This document shows positions 15,399 through 24,838 of a stretch of DNA of 29,239 nt, in pieces (the first letter of the stretch is position 1; each line of letters opens with the position of its first letter). The translations under genes were made by a program, and so were the position numbers. The DNA is from an uncultured Blautia sp. (GTDB lineage: Bacteria > Bacillota > Clostridia > Lachnospirales > Lachnospiraceae). The stretch covers positions 1 through 29,239 of the forward strand of contig CAKRKL010000011.1 of the NCBI GenBank assembly GCA_934358405.1, given 5' to 3'. The notes under the pieces were generated by a model. That model searched no databases, had not been told where the DNA came from, and worked only from the letters and a program-made list of their open reading frames with translations.

Positions 15399-17120
15399 TT
15401 ACAAATTTCTAAAACGATTATAGCGTCTATTCAGTAATTTTTCCAAATCATATGTACAGTAGGTGTCCAGAAATCCTCTGATCCTGTTTTTCAGAATTTC
15501 CATTGTCTCCATCATATTCTCTCTGGTCAAAGGCTCTTTTTCCGGAATTACCTCTTCGATGATCCCAAGTGTTTTCAGATCTTTTGCTGTCAGCTTCATC
15601 ACCTCTGCCGCTTCTTTTGCCTTTGTACTGTCCTTCCATAAAATAGTAGCAAAGCCTTCCGGGGAAAGAATGGAATAAATGGAATTTTCCATCATCCAAA
15701 TCTCATCACCAACAGCAAGGGCAAGGGCTCCTCCGCTTCCACCTTCTCCAATCACAATAGACAGTACAGGCACTTTAAGTCCGGACAGTTCAAAAAGATT
15801 ACGGGCAATGGCTTCTCCCTGACCGCGCTCTTCTGCCTCAAGTCCGCAAAATGCTCCTGGGGTATCCACCAGGCAGATAACCGGTCGTTTAAATTTCTCC
15901 GCCTGCTTCATAAGGCGCAGTGATTTACGATATCCTTCCGGGGAAACCATTCCGAAATTACATGCAATATTTCCTTTGGTTCCATTTCCTTTTTCCTGTA
16001 CAAGTACTGTTACAGGTCTTCCCCCAAAATACGCAATACCGCCTACAAGAGCCGGGTCATCTCCAAAAAGCCGGTCGCCATGAAACTCTGTAAAGTGATC
16101 AAACAGCCAGGGAATATAGTCTTTTCCGGTGGGTCTTTCTTTACTGCGGGCAAGAAGGACATGCTCCCAGGCTGATTTTTTTGTTAGACAACAGGAGGCT
16201 TCATCAATCGGCTTCTCTCTTTCAGATGTATTAGCCGTTGTCTTATCACGCTTCTCTTTTGCTTTGTCACTCTCACAATGGATTTTCAAAAGCAATGCCA
16301 GCGTTTCTTTCATATTTTTTCGCTCTACGATTTTATCAATAAAACCATGCTCCAAAAGAAATTCTGATTTCTGAAATCCCTTTGGCAGCTTCTGACGAAT
16401 AGTCTGTTCAATGACTCGTGGGCCTGCAAAACCAATCAGTGCTCCCGGTTCTGCAAGAATAATATCTCCAAGCATGGCAAAGCTTGCTGTTACACCTCCA
16501 GTAGTTGGATTGGTAAGGACACTGATATAAAGAAGTCCTGCATCACTGTGTCTTTTTAAGGCCGCAGAGGTCTTTGCCATCTGCATTAAGGATACAATTC
16601 CCTCCTGCATTCTTGCTCCTCCGGAGCAGGCAAAAAGAACAACCGGAAGTCGTTCTTCTGTAGCTCTTTCAACCGCTCTGGCAATTTTTTCGCCTACATT
16701 TTCTCCCATGCTTGCCATGAGAAAGCGGCTGTCGCACACACCAAAAACAGCAGGAATGCCGTTGATTTTTCCTTTGCCTGTTACGATAGCCTCATCAAGA
16801 GCTGTCTTTTCCTGAAGCTTTTGTACCTTTTCCTCGTATCCATTATAGGACAAAGGATTGCTCACCGGCATTACCTGGTCCCATTCTTCAAAGGTTCCTT
16901 CGTCAGCGATCATCTCAATTCTTCGCCTTGCATGAATACGGAAATAATTGCCGCAATGCGGACAAATATAATTATTTCTTTTTACCTCGTCTACAAAAAC
17001 AGCACCTTTACAGGCGTTACATTTTTTCAGCATTCCATCCGGTACTTCCGGTTTTGTTTCCTGGACAGGAGCAGCAGATGAATTTGCAATTGTACGTTTA
17101 AAGGCATACTTAAGCTTCAT
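15399..17120 (-). CDS. accDA: Acetyl-CoA carboxylase carboxyltransferase, fused beta-alpha subunits
   Basis: One 573-residue chain carries both carboxyltransferase subunits, which transfer CO2 from carboxybiotin on AccB to acetyl-CoA to give malonyl-CoA. The AccD part (about 1-275) has the C4 zinc finger (C34, C37, C53, C56) and the GGARMQEG and TNPTTGGV motifs. A charged linker (about 280-315) joins it to AccA (about 316-573; GDRLFGDDPALVGGIA, EKGNGTKGN, DTPGAFCGLEAEERGQ, GEGGSGGALA). The usual N-terminal helices of AccA are largely missing. It overlaps accC by 11 bases. In E. coli and streptococci the two are separate proteins; the fusion fixes their 1:1 ratio. The two domain halves are intact, with no sign of a frameshift artefact. 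Confidence 0.94.
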   Translation of the reverse strand: MKLKYAFKRTIANSSAAPVQETKPEVPDGMLKKCNACKGAVFVDEVKRNNYICPHCGNYFRIHARRRIEMIADEGTFEEWDQVMPVSNPLSYNGYEEKVQKLQEKTALDEAIVTGKGKINGIPAVFGVCDSRFLMASMGENVGEKIARAVERATEERLPVVLFACSGGARMQEGIVSLMQMAKTSAALKRHSDAGLLYISVLTNPTTGGVTASFAMLGDIILAEPGALIGFAGPRVIEQTIRQKLPKGFQKSEFLLEHGFIDKIVERKNMKETLALLLKIHCESDKAKEKRDKTTANTSEREKPIDEASCCLTKKSAWEHVLLARSKERPTGKDYIPWLFDHFTEFHGDRLFGDDPALVGGIAYFGGRPVTVLVQEKGNGTKGNIACNFGMVSPEGYRKSLRLMKQAEKFKRPVICLVDTPGAFCGLEAEERGQGEAIARNLFELSGLKVPVLSIVIGEGGSGGALALAVGDEIWMMENSIYSILSPEGFATILWKDSTKAKEAAEVMKLTAKDLKTLGIIEEVIPEKEPLTRENMMETMEILKNRIRGFLDTYCTYDLEKLLNRRYNRFRNL

Positions 17121-18474
17121 TTACCTTCACTCCTCCAATCTGGTGATTCTCAAGAAAACCTATATCAAAAATACCCTTCTGATAGTCCGGATTATTCATA
17201 ATCTCAAACTGATAGTCTACATTTGTATCAACGCCCTCAATGATCACTTCACCAAGGGCACTTTTCATTTTTGCGATTGCTTCCTCACGGTTATCTCCAT
17301 GTACGATCAGCTTTGCAAGCATGGAATCATAGTATGGGGGAATCTGATACCCACTGTAAATCCCTGTATCCACTCGGACTCCCTGTCCCCCCGGAAGATG
17401 AAGATCTGTAATTGTTCCAGGTGACGGGCGAAAGTTTTTCAGAGGATTTTCTGCATTGATACGACATTCAATCGCATGTCCCTGCAGCTTAATATCCTCT
17501 TGTGAAAAGGCCAGGGGCTGACCGGAAGCGATCTTCAGCTGTTCCTTTACAAGATCCAGACCGGTAACCCACTCTGTAACAGGATGCTCTACCTGAATAC
17601 GGGTGTTCATTTCCATAAAATAAAATTTTCCGGTCTTCTCCAGAAGAAATTCAATAGTGCCGGCATTCACATAATGAGCTGCTTTTGCTGCTTTCACAGC
17701 AGCCATTCCCATCTTATTGCGAAGAGCTTCTGACACAGCCATAGAAGGGGATTCCTCAATCATTTTCTGATGATTTCGCTGGATAGAGCAATCACGTTCT
17801 CCAAGATGAACTACATTTCCCTGACTGTCTGCAAGAATCTGAAATTCAATATGTCTTGGATGTTCCACAAAATGCTCAATATACATGGTTCCATCTCCAA
17901 ATGCAATTTGCGATTCTTTTTGTGCAGTTAAAAATGCCAGTTCAAATTCTTCTGGTGAAAAGGCAGTTCGCATGCCTTTTCCCCCTCCTCCAAGGGCAGC
18001 TTTTATGATTACAGGATAGCCTATCCGTTCTGCTTCCTTTGCACCTGTCTGTACATCCAAAATGGCTTCTGTGGTTCCCGGAATCACAGGTACTCCGGCA
18101 GCTTCCATGGTATTTCTGGCAATCTGCTTATTTCCAAGATTCTGGATAACCTGTGAGTTTGGTCCTACAAAGGTAATATTGCACTGCTCACAAATCTGAG
18201 CAAATCTGGCATTCTCGGACAGAAATCCAAAGCCTGGATGTATGGCATCCGCACCGGATATCATCGCTGCGCTGATAATATTCTCCATATTAAGATAGCT
18301 TTTTGCTGAGGCACCTGGTCCAATGCAGATTGCCTCGTCCGCAAGCTGTGTATGCAGGCTGTCTTTATCTGCTTCTGAATAAACAGCAACAGCCTCAATT
18401 CCCATTTCCCGACATGCCCGGATGATCCTTACCGCAATCTCTCCGCGGTTGGCAATTAACAATTTTCTGATCAT
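17110..18474 (-). CDS. accC: Biotin carboxylase subunit of acetyl-CoA carboxylase
   Basis: AccC carboxylates the biotin on AccB using ATP and bicarbonate. This 454-residue protein is the expected length. It shows the N-terminal Rossmann-like start (KLLIANRGEIAVRIIRACRE), the ATP-grasp glycine loop GGGGKGM (162-168), and EMNTRIQVEHPVTE in the active site. The ribosome site AAGGGTGAG precedes the ATG at 18474. It follows fabZ by 65 bases and overlaps accDA by 11 bases. A pyruvate carboxylase would be much longer and carry further domains. Confidence 0.96.
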   Translation of the reverse strand: MIRKLLIANRGEIAVRIIRACREMGIEAVAVYSEADKDSLHTQLADEAICIGPGASAKSYLNMENIISAAMISGADAIHPGFGFLSENARFAQICEQCNITFVGPNSQVIQNLGNKQIARNTMEAAGVPVIPGTTEAILDVQTGAKEAERIGYPVIIKAALGGGGKGMRTAFSPEEFELAFLTAQKESQIAFGDGTMYIEHFVEHPRHIEFQILADSQGNVVHLGERDCSIQRNHQKMIEESPSMAVSEALRNKMGMAAVKAAKAAHYVNAGTIEFLLEKTGKFYFMEMNTRIQVEHPVTEWVTGLDLVKEQLKIASGQPLAFSQEDIKLQGHAIECRINAENPLKNFRPSPGTITDLHLPGGQGVRVDTGIYSGYQIPPYYDSMLAKLIVHGDNREEAIAKMKSALGEVIIEGVDTNVDYQFEIMNNPDYQKGIFDIGFLENHQIGGVKVNEA

Positions 18475-18539
18475 ATACTCACCCTTCTGACCACATTCTC
18501 AAACACTGGGTCTGCCCCAACTCTTCTGATAGCTCTGTG

Positions 18540-18968
18540 TTATCCTACCATAAAAGTAAGCTCAGCCTTTACTACAACCTTTCCATCTACTGTAGCAACA
18601 GCTTCTCCGACTCCCATAGGTCCTTTTTGCTTTATAACTCGCATTTCCAGCTTCAGCTTATCTCCAGGCTGAACCTTTCCTTTAAAACGGCATTTGTCAA
18701 TGCCTCCGAAGTATGCAATTTTCCCCTTATTTTCCGGCTTGGAAAGGATGGCAACTGCCCCTGTCTGCGCTAGTGCTTCTACGATCAAAACGCCTGGCAT
18801 TACAGGCTCTTGTGGAAAGTGTCCCTTAAAAAAATCCTCTCGAAAGGTTACACATTTGTATCCTGTTGCAAACTCTCCCGGTTCATAATCCTCTATGTAA
18901 TCCACCAGCAGAAAAGGATGGCGGTGAGGAAGAATTTCCTCAATCTGTTTTATATTTAAATGCTTCAT
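18540..18968 (-). CDS. fabZ: 3-hydroxyacyl-ACP dehydratase
   Basis: FabZ removes water from 3-hydroxyacyl-ACP in each elongation round. This 142-residue hot-dog protein has LPHRHPFLLVD near the N-terminus, the catalytic histidine in GHFP (H50) and glutamate in GVLIVEALAQ (E64). No second dehydratase/isomerase (FabA, FabM or FabN) occurs in the window, so how double bonds are made is not visible here. It lies between accB and accC, as in streptococci, with GGGAG as ribosome site. Confidence 0.96.
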   Translation of the reverse strand: MKHLNIKQIEEILPHRHPFLLVDYIEDYEPGEFATGYKCVTFREDFFKGHFPQEPVMPGVLIVEALAQTGAVAILSKPENKGKIAYFGGIDKCRFKGKVQPGDKLKLEMRVIKQKGPMGVGEAVATVDGKVVVKAELTFMVG

Positions 18969-19005
18969 ATCTGCTCCCTGGTATATTATTTTCCAAATAA
19001 CTGTG

Positions 19006-19509
19006 CTACTTAATACTGAATAAGGGCTGGCCGTACTCTACAGGCTGTCCGTTTTCCACATAAATTTCTGTGATCTCTCCATCGAAATCACTTTCAATAT
19101 CATTCATCAGCTTCATTGCTTCCACAATTGCAAGAATCTGTCCTTTTTTCACCTTATCTCCAACCTTTACAAAGGGCTGGGCATCTTCTGAGGGAGCTGC
19201 ATAAAAGGTTCCTACAAGAGGAGATTTCACAATATTTCCGGCAGCTTTTTCCTTGGCTTCTGTTATACTTTCTGTCTTAATTTCTGCCTTGGTTTCCGCC
19301 TTATTTTCAGTCTTAGAAGATGCTGCATTATTATCATAAGCCATTTCATTGGCTGCTGCCGCAACCGTCTGACCTGGCATTCCGGCAACAATTACCGGAG
19401 CAATTTTATTGTTTAAAGTCAGTTTTAAGCCATCACTTTCATAACAAAAAGATTCCAGATGAGACGCTGATACATGATCAATTAACTTTAAAATCTGCTC
19501 AAACTCCAT
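19006..19509 (-). CDS. accB: Biotin carboxyl carrier protein of acetyl-CoA carboxylase
   Basis: AccB carries the biotin that shuttles CO2 between AccC and AccDA. The 167-residue protein has a short N-terminal domain, an Ala/Glu/Lys-rich flexible linker (about 45-92), and the biotinyl domain with the thumb region ([19 protein letters not shown]) and the biotin-accepting lysine K133 in VEAMKLMND. BirA encoded at 1956-2936 should modify it. It lies 32 bases after fabF and has a good ribosome site (AAAGGAG). Confidence 0.96.
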   Translation of the reverse strand: MEFEQILKLIDHVSASHLESFCYESDGLKLTLNNKIAPVIVAGMPGQTVAAAANEMAYDNNAASSKTENKAETKAEIKTESITEAKEKAAGNIVKSPLVGTFYAAPSEDAQPFVKVGDKVKKGQILAIVEAMKLMNDIESDFDGEITEIYVENGQPVEYGQPLFSIK

Positions 19510-19541
19510 TCTGTTTTCTCCTTTTTTAACATGCTCTAAGC

Positions 19542-20780
19542 CTATTGATATTTTTTCAAAAGAAGAACCGCATTATGTCCGCCAAAACCAAGTGAATTAC
19601 TCATAGCATAATTTACTGTCTGTTTTGCTGGTCCATCGATACAATAGTCCAGATCCAGTTCCTCTTCTGTTTCTGTTGTTCCCATAGTCTGATGGATAAA
19701 GCCTTCCTCTATAGACTTGACACAAACTATAAATTCCACTCCTCCGGCAGCGCCAAGAAGATGTCCAATCATAGATTTGGTGGAGTTGATTTTTACTTTT
19801 TGGGAAGCTTCCTTAAGAGCTGCCTTGATCGCTCTTGTCTCAAAAAGATCATTATGATGAGTGCCAGTTCCATGAGCATTGATATAATCAATTTCCTCAG
19901 GACTGACATTAGCTTCTGCCATTGCATCTGTCATTGCTCTGGCTGCTCCGCTTCCATCCTCAATTGGGGAAGTAATATGATAAGCATCCGCAGTTGCACC
20001 ATATCCAACCACCTCAGCATAAATTCTGGCATTTCTTGCTTTTGCATGCTCCAGCTCTTCCAGGACCACTACTCCGGCCCCTTCTCCAATAACAAAGCCA
20101 CCTCTTTCCTTGTCAAAAGGAATGGAGGCACGATATGGATCCTCGCTGGTGCTAAGAGCTGTCAGATTGGTAAATCCGGCCACTCCAACAGGAGTAATGG
20201 CACTTTCCGTTCCACCTGCCAGCATCACCTCTGCGTCTCCATACTGAATGGCACGGTATGCATCACCAATGCAGTGAGTTCCGGATGCACAGGCTGTTAC
20301 CACATTTGTGCATTTTCCTCTGGCGCCTGTTGCAATAGATACATTTCCGGCAGCCATATTGCTGATCATCTTAGGAACAAGAAGCGGATCTACCTTGGAA
20401 GGACCTTTTTCATTCAATCTTACTGTTGCATTTTCCATTGCCTGAAGACTTCCGATCCCGGAACCTACGATCACACCTACACGGAATGGATCTTCTTTTT
20501 CCATATCGATTCCGGCATCTGCCATAGCCTCCTTTGACGCAGCGACTGCATACTGGGAAAACAGTTCCATTCTCTTTGCAGATTTGAAATCCATATACTC
20601 CTTTGCATTAAAGTTCTTCACTTCCGCAGCAAGCTTCACCTTAAAATCTGTAGTATCAAATCTGGTGATCTCACCAATGCCTACTGTGCCTGCCTTCACA
20701 TTTTCCCAGAAGGTTTCCACATTATTTCCAATAGGAGTCACCGCGCCAAGCCCGGTTACCACTACACGTCTTTTACTCAT
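19542..20780 (-). CDS. fabF: 3-oxoacyl-ACP synthase II
   Basis: FabF condenses malonyl-ACP with the growing acyl-ACP. The 412-residue thiolase-fold protein has the Cys-His-His triad: C164 in [10 protein letters not shown]303 in [11 protein letters not shown] and H340 in [13 protein letters not shown]. The length is normal. Its ATG overlaps the fabG stop by four bases (ATGA). It is the only FabF/FabB-type synthase here, so it probably does all elongation condensation from this cluster. Confidence 0.97.
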   Translation of the reverse strand: MSKRRVVVTGLGAVTPIGNNVETFWENVKAGTVGIGEITRFDTTDFKVKLAAEVKNFNAKEYMDFKSAKRMELFSQYAVAASKEAMADAGIDMEKEDPFRVGVIVGSGIGSLQAMENATVRLNEKGPSKVDPLLVPKMISNMAAGNVSIATGARGKCTNVVTACASGTHCIGDAYRAIQYGDAEVMLAGGTESAITPVGVAGFTNLTALSTSEDPYRASIPFDKERGGFVIGEGAGVVVLEELEHAKARNARIYAEVVGYGATADAYHITSPIEDGSGAARAMTDAMAEANVSPEEIDYINAHGTGTHHNDLFETRAIKAALKEASQKVKINSTKSMIGHLLGAAGGVEFIVCVKSIEEGFIHQTMGTTETEEELDLDYCIDGPAKQTVNYAMSNSLGFGGHNAVLLLKKYQ

Positions 20781-21517
20781 ACCATTCCTCCATCAACACA
20801 TAAAACCTGTCCGGTAATATACTTTGCTGCTGAAGATGCAAAAAAAGCTGCTGCTTTTGCCACATCCTCCGGCTCACCAAAAGTTCCCATAGGAATATTT
20901 TTCAAAGTTTCTTCTTTTACCTTATCAGGAAGTACATCCGTCATATCCGTTCTGATAAAGCCAGGAGCAATGGCATTTACCGTAATTCCTCTTGATGCAA
21001 GCTCCTTCGCAGCTGTTTTGGTAAGACCGATAATTCCTGCTTTTGAAGCTGCATAATTAGCTTGTCCCGGGTTTCCCGCAACACCTACAACAGATGCCAT
21101 ATTTATAATACGGCCGCTTCTTTGTTTTACCATCTGCCGTGCCGTATGACGAATGCAGTTAAAGGTTCCCATCAGATTTGTATCCACAACCTTTCGGAAA
21201 TCATCCTCGCTCATTGCCATCAGAAGCCCATCCTTTGTAATTCCTGCATTGTTTACCAAAATATCAATTCGTCCATATGCTTTTATGATTTCTTTAATAA
21301 AAGTGCCGCAGGCCTCAAAATCTGCCACATTACACTGGCTGATTTCTGCCTGTCCGCCCAGGGCCTCAATTTCCCCTTTCACCGCTTCCGCTTTCTCTTT
21401 TGAGCCATTGTAATTGATGATTACCAATGCGCCCATTTTAGCAAGCTCGAGGGCAATTGCTCTTCCGATTCCTCTGGAAGCGCCTGTCACAACTGCAATT
21501 TTTTTCTCTGCATTCAT
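20777..21517 (-). CDS. fabG: 3-oxoacyl-ACP reductase
   Basis: FabG reduces 3-ketoacyl-ACP with NADPH. This 246-residue short-chain dehydrogenase has the nucleotide loop [10 protein letters not shown] (11-20), NNAG (89-92), and the catalytic S142, Y155 and K159 (YAASK). Cluster position between fabD and fabF distinguishes it from other SDRs. A 74-base gap separates it from fabD; GGAG lies before its ATG. Confidence 0.96.
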   Translation of the reverse strand: MNAEKKIAVVTGASRGIGRAIALELAKMGALVIINYNGSKEKAEAVKGEIEALGGQAEISQCNVADFEACGTFIKEIIKAYGRIDILVNNAGITKDGLLMAMSEDDFRKVVDTNLMGTFNCIRHTARQMVKQRSGRIINMASVVGVAGNPGQANYAASKAGIIGLTKTAAKELASRGITVNAIAPGFIRTDMTDVLPDKVKEETLKNIPMGTFGEPEDVAKAAAFFASSAAKYITGQVLCVDGGMV

Positions 21518-21591
21518 GCTTTTTACTCCTGTATGTCAGTTCTAAAATAATGGCACCATGAACAAGACATTTATTCCGGCACCATATGGTC

Positions 21592-22512
21592 TTATTTTTT
21601 TATCAGCTCAGCCAGCTGTTCCAAATCTTCTGTTTTTTGGATATTATAGGTTCTTACCTCTGGCGCAATCTTTTTCATAAATCCTGTCAGGGTTTTCCCC
21701 GGACCGATTTCCACGAAGGTATCCACACCATCAGCAAGCATCCTTTCCACACTTTGCTGCCAACGAACAGATGAGGAAATCTGCTTTGCAAGAAGTTCTT
21801 TTGTCTGTCCGATATCTGTCACATACTCTGCTGTTACATTTGTTACATATGGAATCTGAAGCTTGGAAAATTCTATGTGTTCAAGCTCTCTTTCAAGCTC
21901 TTTTCCTGCATTTTCAAGCAAAGAGGAATGAAATGGGCCACTTACTGCAAGAGGCAAAACTCTTCTTGCACCAGCCTCCTTCAGCTTTAGAGAAGCCTCC
22001 TCTACCGCAGCTTTAGGTCCTGTAATTACAATCTGTCCAGGGCAGTTATAATTGGCGATTTCTGCCTCAGTAGCCTTGATCGCCCTCTCTATTTCCTTAG
22101 CGTCAAGCCCCAGAACAGCTGCCATAGCACCTTCACCCGCCGGCACTGCCTGCTCCATCAGAATTCCCCTTTTTCTCACAGTGGTAATTGCATCCTTCAC
22201 ACTCATTCCACCGGAAACTGCAATGGCACAATATTCACCAAGACTTAAGCCGGCAGTTACATCCGGGTATAGCCCAGACTCCTCCACTACCTTTTCCATG
22301 GCAAGACAGGTAGTCACAAGTGCTGCCTGCGTGTATTCTGTAAGATCAAGCCTGTCATTTTTTTCAAAACAAAGTTCCTTCATATCCAGAGAAAGCCACT
22401 GACTTGCCTGATCGAATATCTCCTTTGCAGATGGAAATTTCTCATAAAAATCCTGTCCCATTCCAGCCTTCTGGGCACCCTGTCCCGGAAAAAGAAATGC
22501 AATCTTACTCAT
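21592..22512 (-). CDS. fabD: Malonyl-CoA:ACP transacylase
   Basis: FabD transfers malonyl from CoA to ACP. The 306-residue protein has PGQGAQKAGMG near the N-terminus, the nucleophile S90 in GLSLGEY (the His of the usual GHSLGE is Leu here, a common variant in clostridia) and H195 in SGPFHSS. It overlaps the 3' end of fabK by eight bases. Its ribosome site would lie within fabK. Confidence 0.96.
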   Translation of the reverse strand: MSKIAFLFPGQGAQKAGMGQDFYEKFPSAKEIFDQASQWLSLDMKELCFEKNDRLDLTEYTQAALVTTCLAMEKVVEESGLYPDVTAGLSLGEYCAIAVSGGMSVKDAITTVRKRGILMEQAVPAGEGAMAAVLGLDAKEIERAIKATEAEIANYNCPGQIVITGPKAAVEEASLKLKEAGARRVLPLAVSGPFHSSLLENAGKELERELEHIEFSKLQIPYVTNVTAEYVTDIGQTKELLAKQISSSVRWQQSVERMLADGVDTFVEIGPGKTLTGFMKKIAPEVRTYNIQKTEDLEQLAELIKK

Positions 22513-23443
22513 AAATTCCAGTTCCTTTCAGCAATTCGTCTGTCTCTTTTACCAGCTTTTGTATCAAGTCATGACAGCTCATTTGTTCTTTCACAAGACC
22601 TGCACTCTGGCCAGCCATAACGCTTCCCAGCTTCACATCTCCATCCACAACAGCACGGCGAAGACTTCCGAGAGTCATCTGTTCCAGTTCCTCAAAAGGT
22701 ACGCCCTCAGCCTCTTTTTTCAGATATTCTTTTGTCATCTGATTACGAAGCGCACGAACCGGATGTCCTGTAGAACGTCCTGTTACTTTCGTGTCAATAT
22801 CCTTTGCTTTTAGAATCATATCCTTATAATTCTGATGTGCCCAGCACTCTGTAGTTGCTACAAAATGGGTTCCCATCTGCACTGCCTTTGCTCCAAGCAT
22901 AAAGGCTGCCGCTATTCCTCTTCCATCTGCAATTCCTCCGGCTGCGATCACCGGAATATTCACTGCATCTGCAACCTGCGGTACCAGAACCATGGTGGTT
23001 GTCTCTCCGATATGTCCTCCGGATTCACAGCCCTCTGCCACAACAGCATCTGCTCCGCAGCGTTCCATTCTCTTCGCATGGGCAACGGAAGCAATTACCG
23101 GAATGATCTTAACCCCGGCTTCCTTCCACATTTTCATATATTTCTCCGGGTTTCCTGCCCCAGTTGTAACCACCGGAACCTTTTCCTCTACAATAACCTT
23201 TGCGATTTCATCTGCATAAGGACTCATCAACATAATATTAACGCCGAATGGCTTGTTGGTAAGCTTCTTTACCTCCTGCACCTGCTGACGTACCCACTCT
23301 GCCGGAGCACTTGCAGCACCGATCAGACCAAGTCCGCCTGCTTCGGAAACGGCTGCCGCCAGGTGGTATTCTGCCACCCATGCCATGCCGCCCTGAATGA
23401 TCGGATATTCAATTCCAAGTAATTCTGTAACTTCTGTTTTCAT
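22505..23443 (-). CDS. fabK: Enoyl-ACP reductase II (FMN-dependent, FabK-type)
   Basis: FabK performs the last step of each round, reducing enoyl-ACP with NADH/NADPH through FMN. It is unrelated to FabI and generally insensitive to triclosan. The 312-residue protein has the TIM-barrel nitronate-monooxygenase-like start (LLGIEYPIIQGGMAWVA) and GCESGGHIGE with H144, the position of the known FabK histidine. I chose the ATG at 23443 (GGAG six bases before); the longer frame to 23593 overlaps acpP and is not needed. Position after acpP and before fabD, as in streptococci, supports FabK rather than a nitronate monooxygenase. Confidence 0.95.
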   Translation of the reverse strand: MKTEVTELLGIEYPIIQGGMAWVAEYHLAAAVSEAGGLGLIGAASAPAEWVRQQVQEVKKLTNKPFGVNIMLMSPYADEIAKVIVEEKVPVVTTGAGNPEKYMKMWKEAGVKIIPVIASVAHAKRMERCGADAVVAEGCESGGHIGETTTMVLVPQVADAVNIPVIAAGGIADGRGIAAAFMLGAKAVQMGTHFVATTECWAHQNYKDMILKAKDIDTKVTGRSTGHPVRALRNQMTKEYLKKEAEGVPFEELEQMTLGSLRRAVVDGDVKLGSVMAGQSAGLVKEQMSCHDLIQKLVKETDELLKGTGIYE

Positions 23444-23510
23444 AAAAATCTCCATTCTATAGCCAGGATATGTACGTCTGATTTTTCTGTCGCTTCCTGT
23501 TTCAGACTGA

Positions 23511-23735
23511 TTACTGACGAGCCTGAAGGTATGCTTCAACGTCACCGATTGTCTTAATATTTTCAAGATCCTCTGTAGGAATCTCCACCTCAAATTCTTC
23601 TTCCAAAGCCATTACCATCTCAAAAAGATCCAGGGAATCTGCTCCAAGATCTTCTTTAAATGAAGTCTCTGCGGTAAGGTTGTTTACGTCTGCTCCTAAT
23701 GAATCTGCTGTGATTTCTTTGATTTTTTCTAACAT
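23511..23735 (-). CDS. acpP: Acyl carrier protein
   Basis: A 74-residue acidic helical protein that carries acyl intermediates on phosphopantetheine. The attachment serine is S34 in the GADSLDLFEMVMALEE motif. AGGAG precedes its ATG by about nine bases. It lies between fabH and fabK. It is probably the housekeeping ACP, given that it sits in the main FAS-II cluster. Confidence 0.97.
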   Translation of the reverse strand: MLEKIKEITADSLGADVNNLTAETSFKEDLGADSLDLFEMVMALEEEFEVEIPTEDLENIKTIGDVEAYLQARQ

Positions 23736-23791
23736 TTTACTATTCTCCTATTCGTTTTTTTATTTTTTTCAGTAAAACTCTTTTTGGGGTT

Positions 23792-24772
23792 TTATGCTTC
23801 TATCTGCCATTTCAGCAGGCTTGCACCATAGGTAAGCCCTCCGCCAAATCCGGAAAGTACAATCCAGTCTCCGGCTTTAAGCTTTCCTTTTTTCCTCCAT
23901 TCATCTAAAAGAAGAGGAATACTTGCGGAAGAGGTATTTCCCAGACTTTCTATATTCATCGGAAATTTTTCCAGAGGCTCCTTCATGTGCTTTGCCACAG
24001 ATGACACAATTCTCTGATTTGCCTGATGAAGCATGTAATAACAGATTTCTTCTCTGGTTTTTCCTGCTTTATCAAGCACCTCCTGAATTACCTCCGGAAC
24101 CTTTGAGACTGCAAATTTAAATACTTCTTTCCCATCCATCTGCATGTAAGTGGAGGAAAGCTCTGCATGCTCTTCTGTGAATTCCGGCTGGTTTCTGCTG
24201 GCACAGGTAAGTACCCCGCCGTTTTTCCCAATGGAATGAGCAGTCTGAATATATACCGCTGATTCATCAGCTTCCAATACTACAGCTCCTGCACCATCAC
24301 CAAACAACACACAAGTGCTTCTATCCTGCCAATTGGTAAGATGGGAAAGTGCTTCTGCACCAATCACCAGTGCTCTGCGAAAAATCTGTTCTCCCAGATA
24401 GGCCTGCGCCGTATTCAGAGCTATAAGAAATCCGGTACAGGCACTATTCAGATCAAAGCAGACGGCATTTACCGCACCGATCAGCTTCTGCACCTCACAT
24501 GCCGCACAGGGCATAATATTTTCGCAGGACATAGTGGAAACCAGAATCAGGTCAATTTCCTCCGGTGCGATCCTGGCATCTGCAAGAGCTGCCTCTCCAG
24601 CCATTGCCGCCATGTACGGAACGGTTTCCCTGCCAGACGCAATGTGTCTCTGTCCGATTCCGGTTCGGCCGCGTATCCATTCATCACTTGTATCCATCAT
24701 GTGGGACAGCTTGTCATTGTCCCACACCTGGGTCGGTCTGTATGAACCGGTCCCTTTTATTTTTCCAACCAT
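23792..24772 (-). CDS. fabH: 3-oxoacyl-ACP synthase III (chain initiation)
   Basis: FabH condenses acetyl-CoA or branched acyl-CoA with malonyl-ACP to start chains. The 326-residue protein has the complete triad: C112 in SACTGF, H249 in HQANQRI and N279 in GNTSSAS. It is the first gene of the cluster, with GGAGG four bases before its ATG and a strong promoter with a FabT-type operator about 60 bases upstream. Its acyl preference cannot be told from the sequence. Confidence 0.97.
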   Translation of the reverse strand: MVGKIKGTGSYRPTQVWDNDKLSHMMDTSDEWIRGRTGIGQRHIASGRETVPYMAAMAGEAALADARIAPEEIDLILVSTMSCENIMPCAACEVQKLIGAVNAVCFDLNSACTGFLIALNTAQAYLGEQIFRRALVIGAEALSHLTNWQDRSTCVLFGDGAGAVVLEADESAVYIQTAHSIGKNGGVLTCASRNQPEFTEEHAELSSTYMQMDGKEVFKFAVSKVPEVIQEVLDKAGKTREEICYYMLHQANQRIVSSVAKHMKEPLEKFPMNIESLGNTSSASIPLLLDEWRKKGKLKAGDWIVLSGFGGGLTYGASLLKWQIEA

Positions 24773-24821
24773 AATACCTCCAGGTATGTGCTATTTGAAT
24801 CATTTGTCTTTGCTTTAAAAT

Positions 24822-24838
24822 AGTTTGATTATCAAAGT
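24822..24838. promoter_or_regulatory. FabT-type operator of the fab cluster
   Basis: AGTTTGATTATCAAAGT contains the perfect dyad TTTGAT-T-ATCAAA. It agrees with the streptococcal FabT box (as I recall it, ANTTTGATTATCAAATT) at 16 of 17 positions. It overlaps the end of the -10 and the start site of the fabH promoter, so binding would block transcription. Confidence 0.75.

Noticed and set aside
19692..20537. 281-codon open frame antisense to fabF
   Set aside because: Ser/Cys/His-rich low-quality protein opposite a catalytic gene with all active-site residues; a shadow frame.
21552..21586. Two copies of GGCACCAT in the fabG-fabD gap
   Set aside because: Only eight bases long, no stem of terminator quality, no second occurrence pattern; probably chance.
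22239..22259. FabD GLSLGEY instead of GHSLGEY
   Set aside because: The nucleophile serine and downstream histidine are intact, and Leu at this position is common in clostridial FabD, so it is not an anomaly.
23444..23593. 50-residue N-terminal extension of FabK
   Set aside because: It overlaps acpP, is basic and unlike FabK, and a well-placed ribosome site supports the start at 23443.
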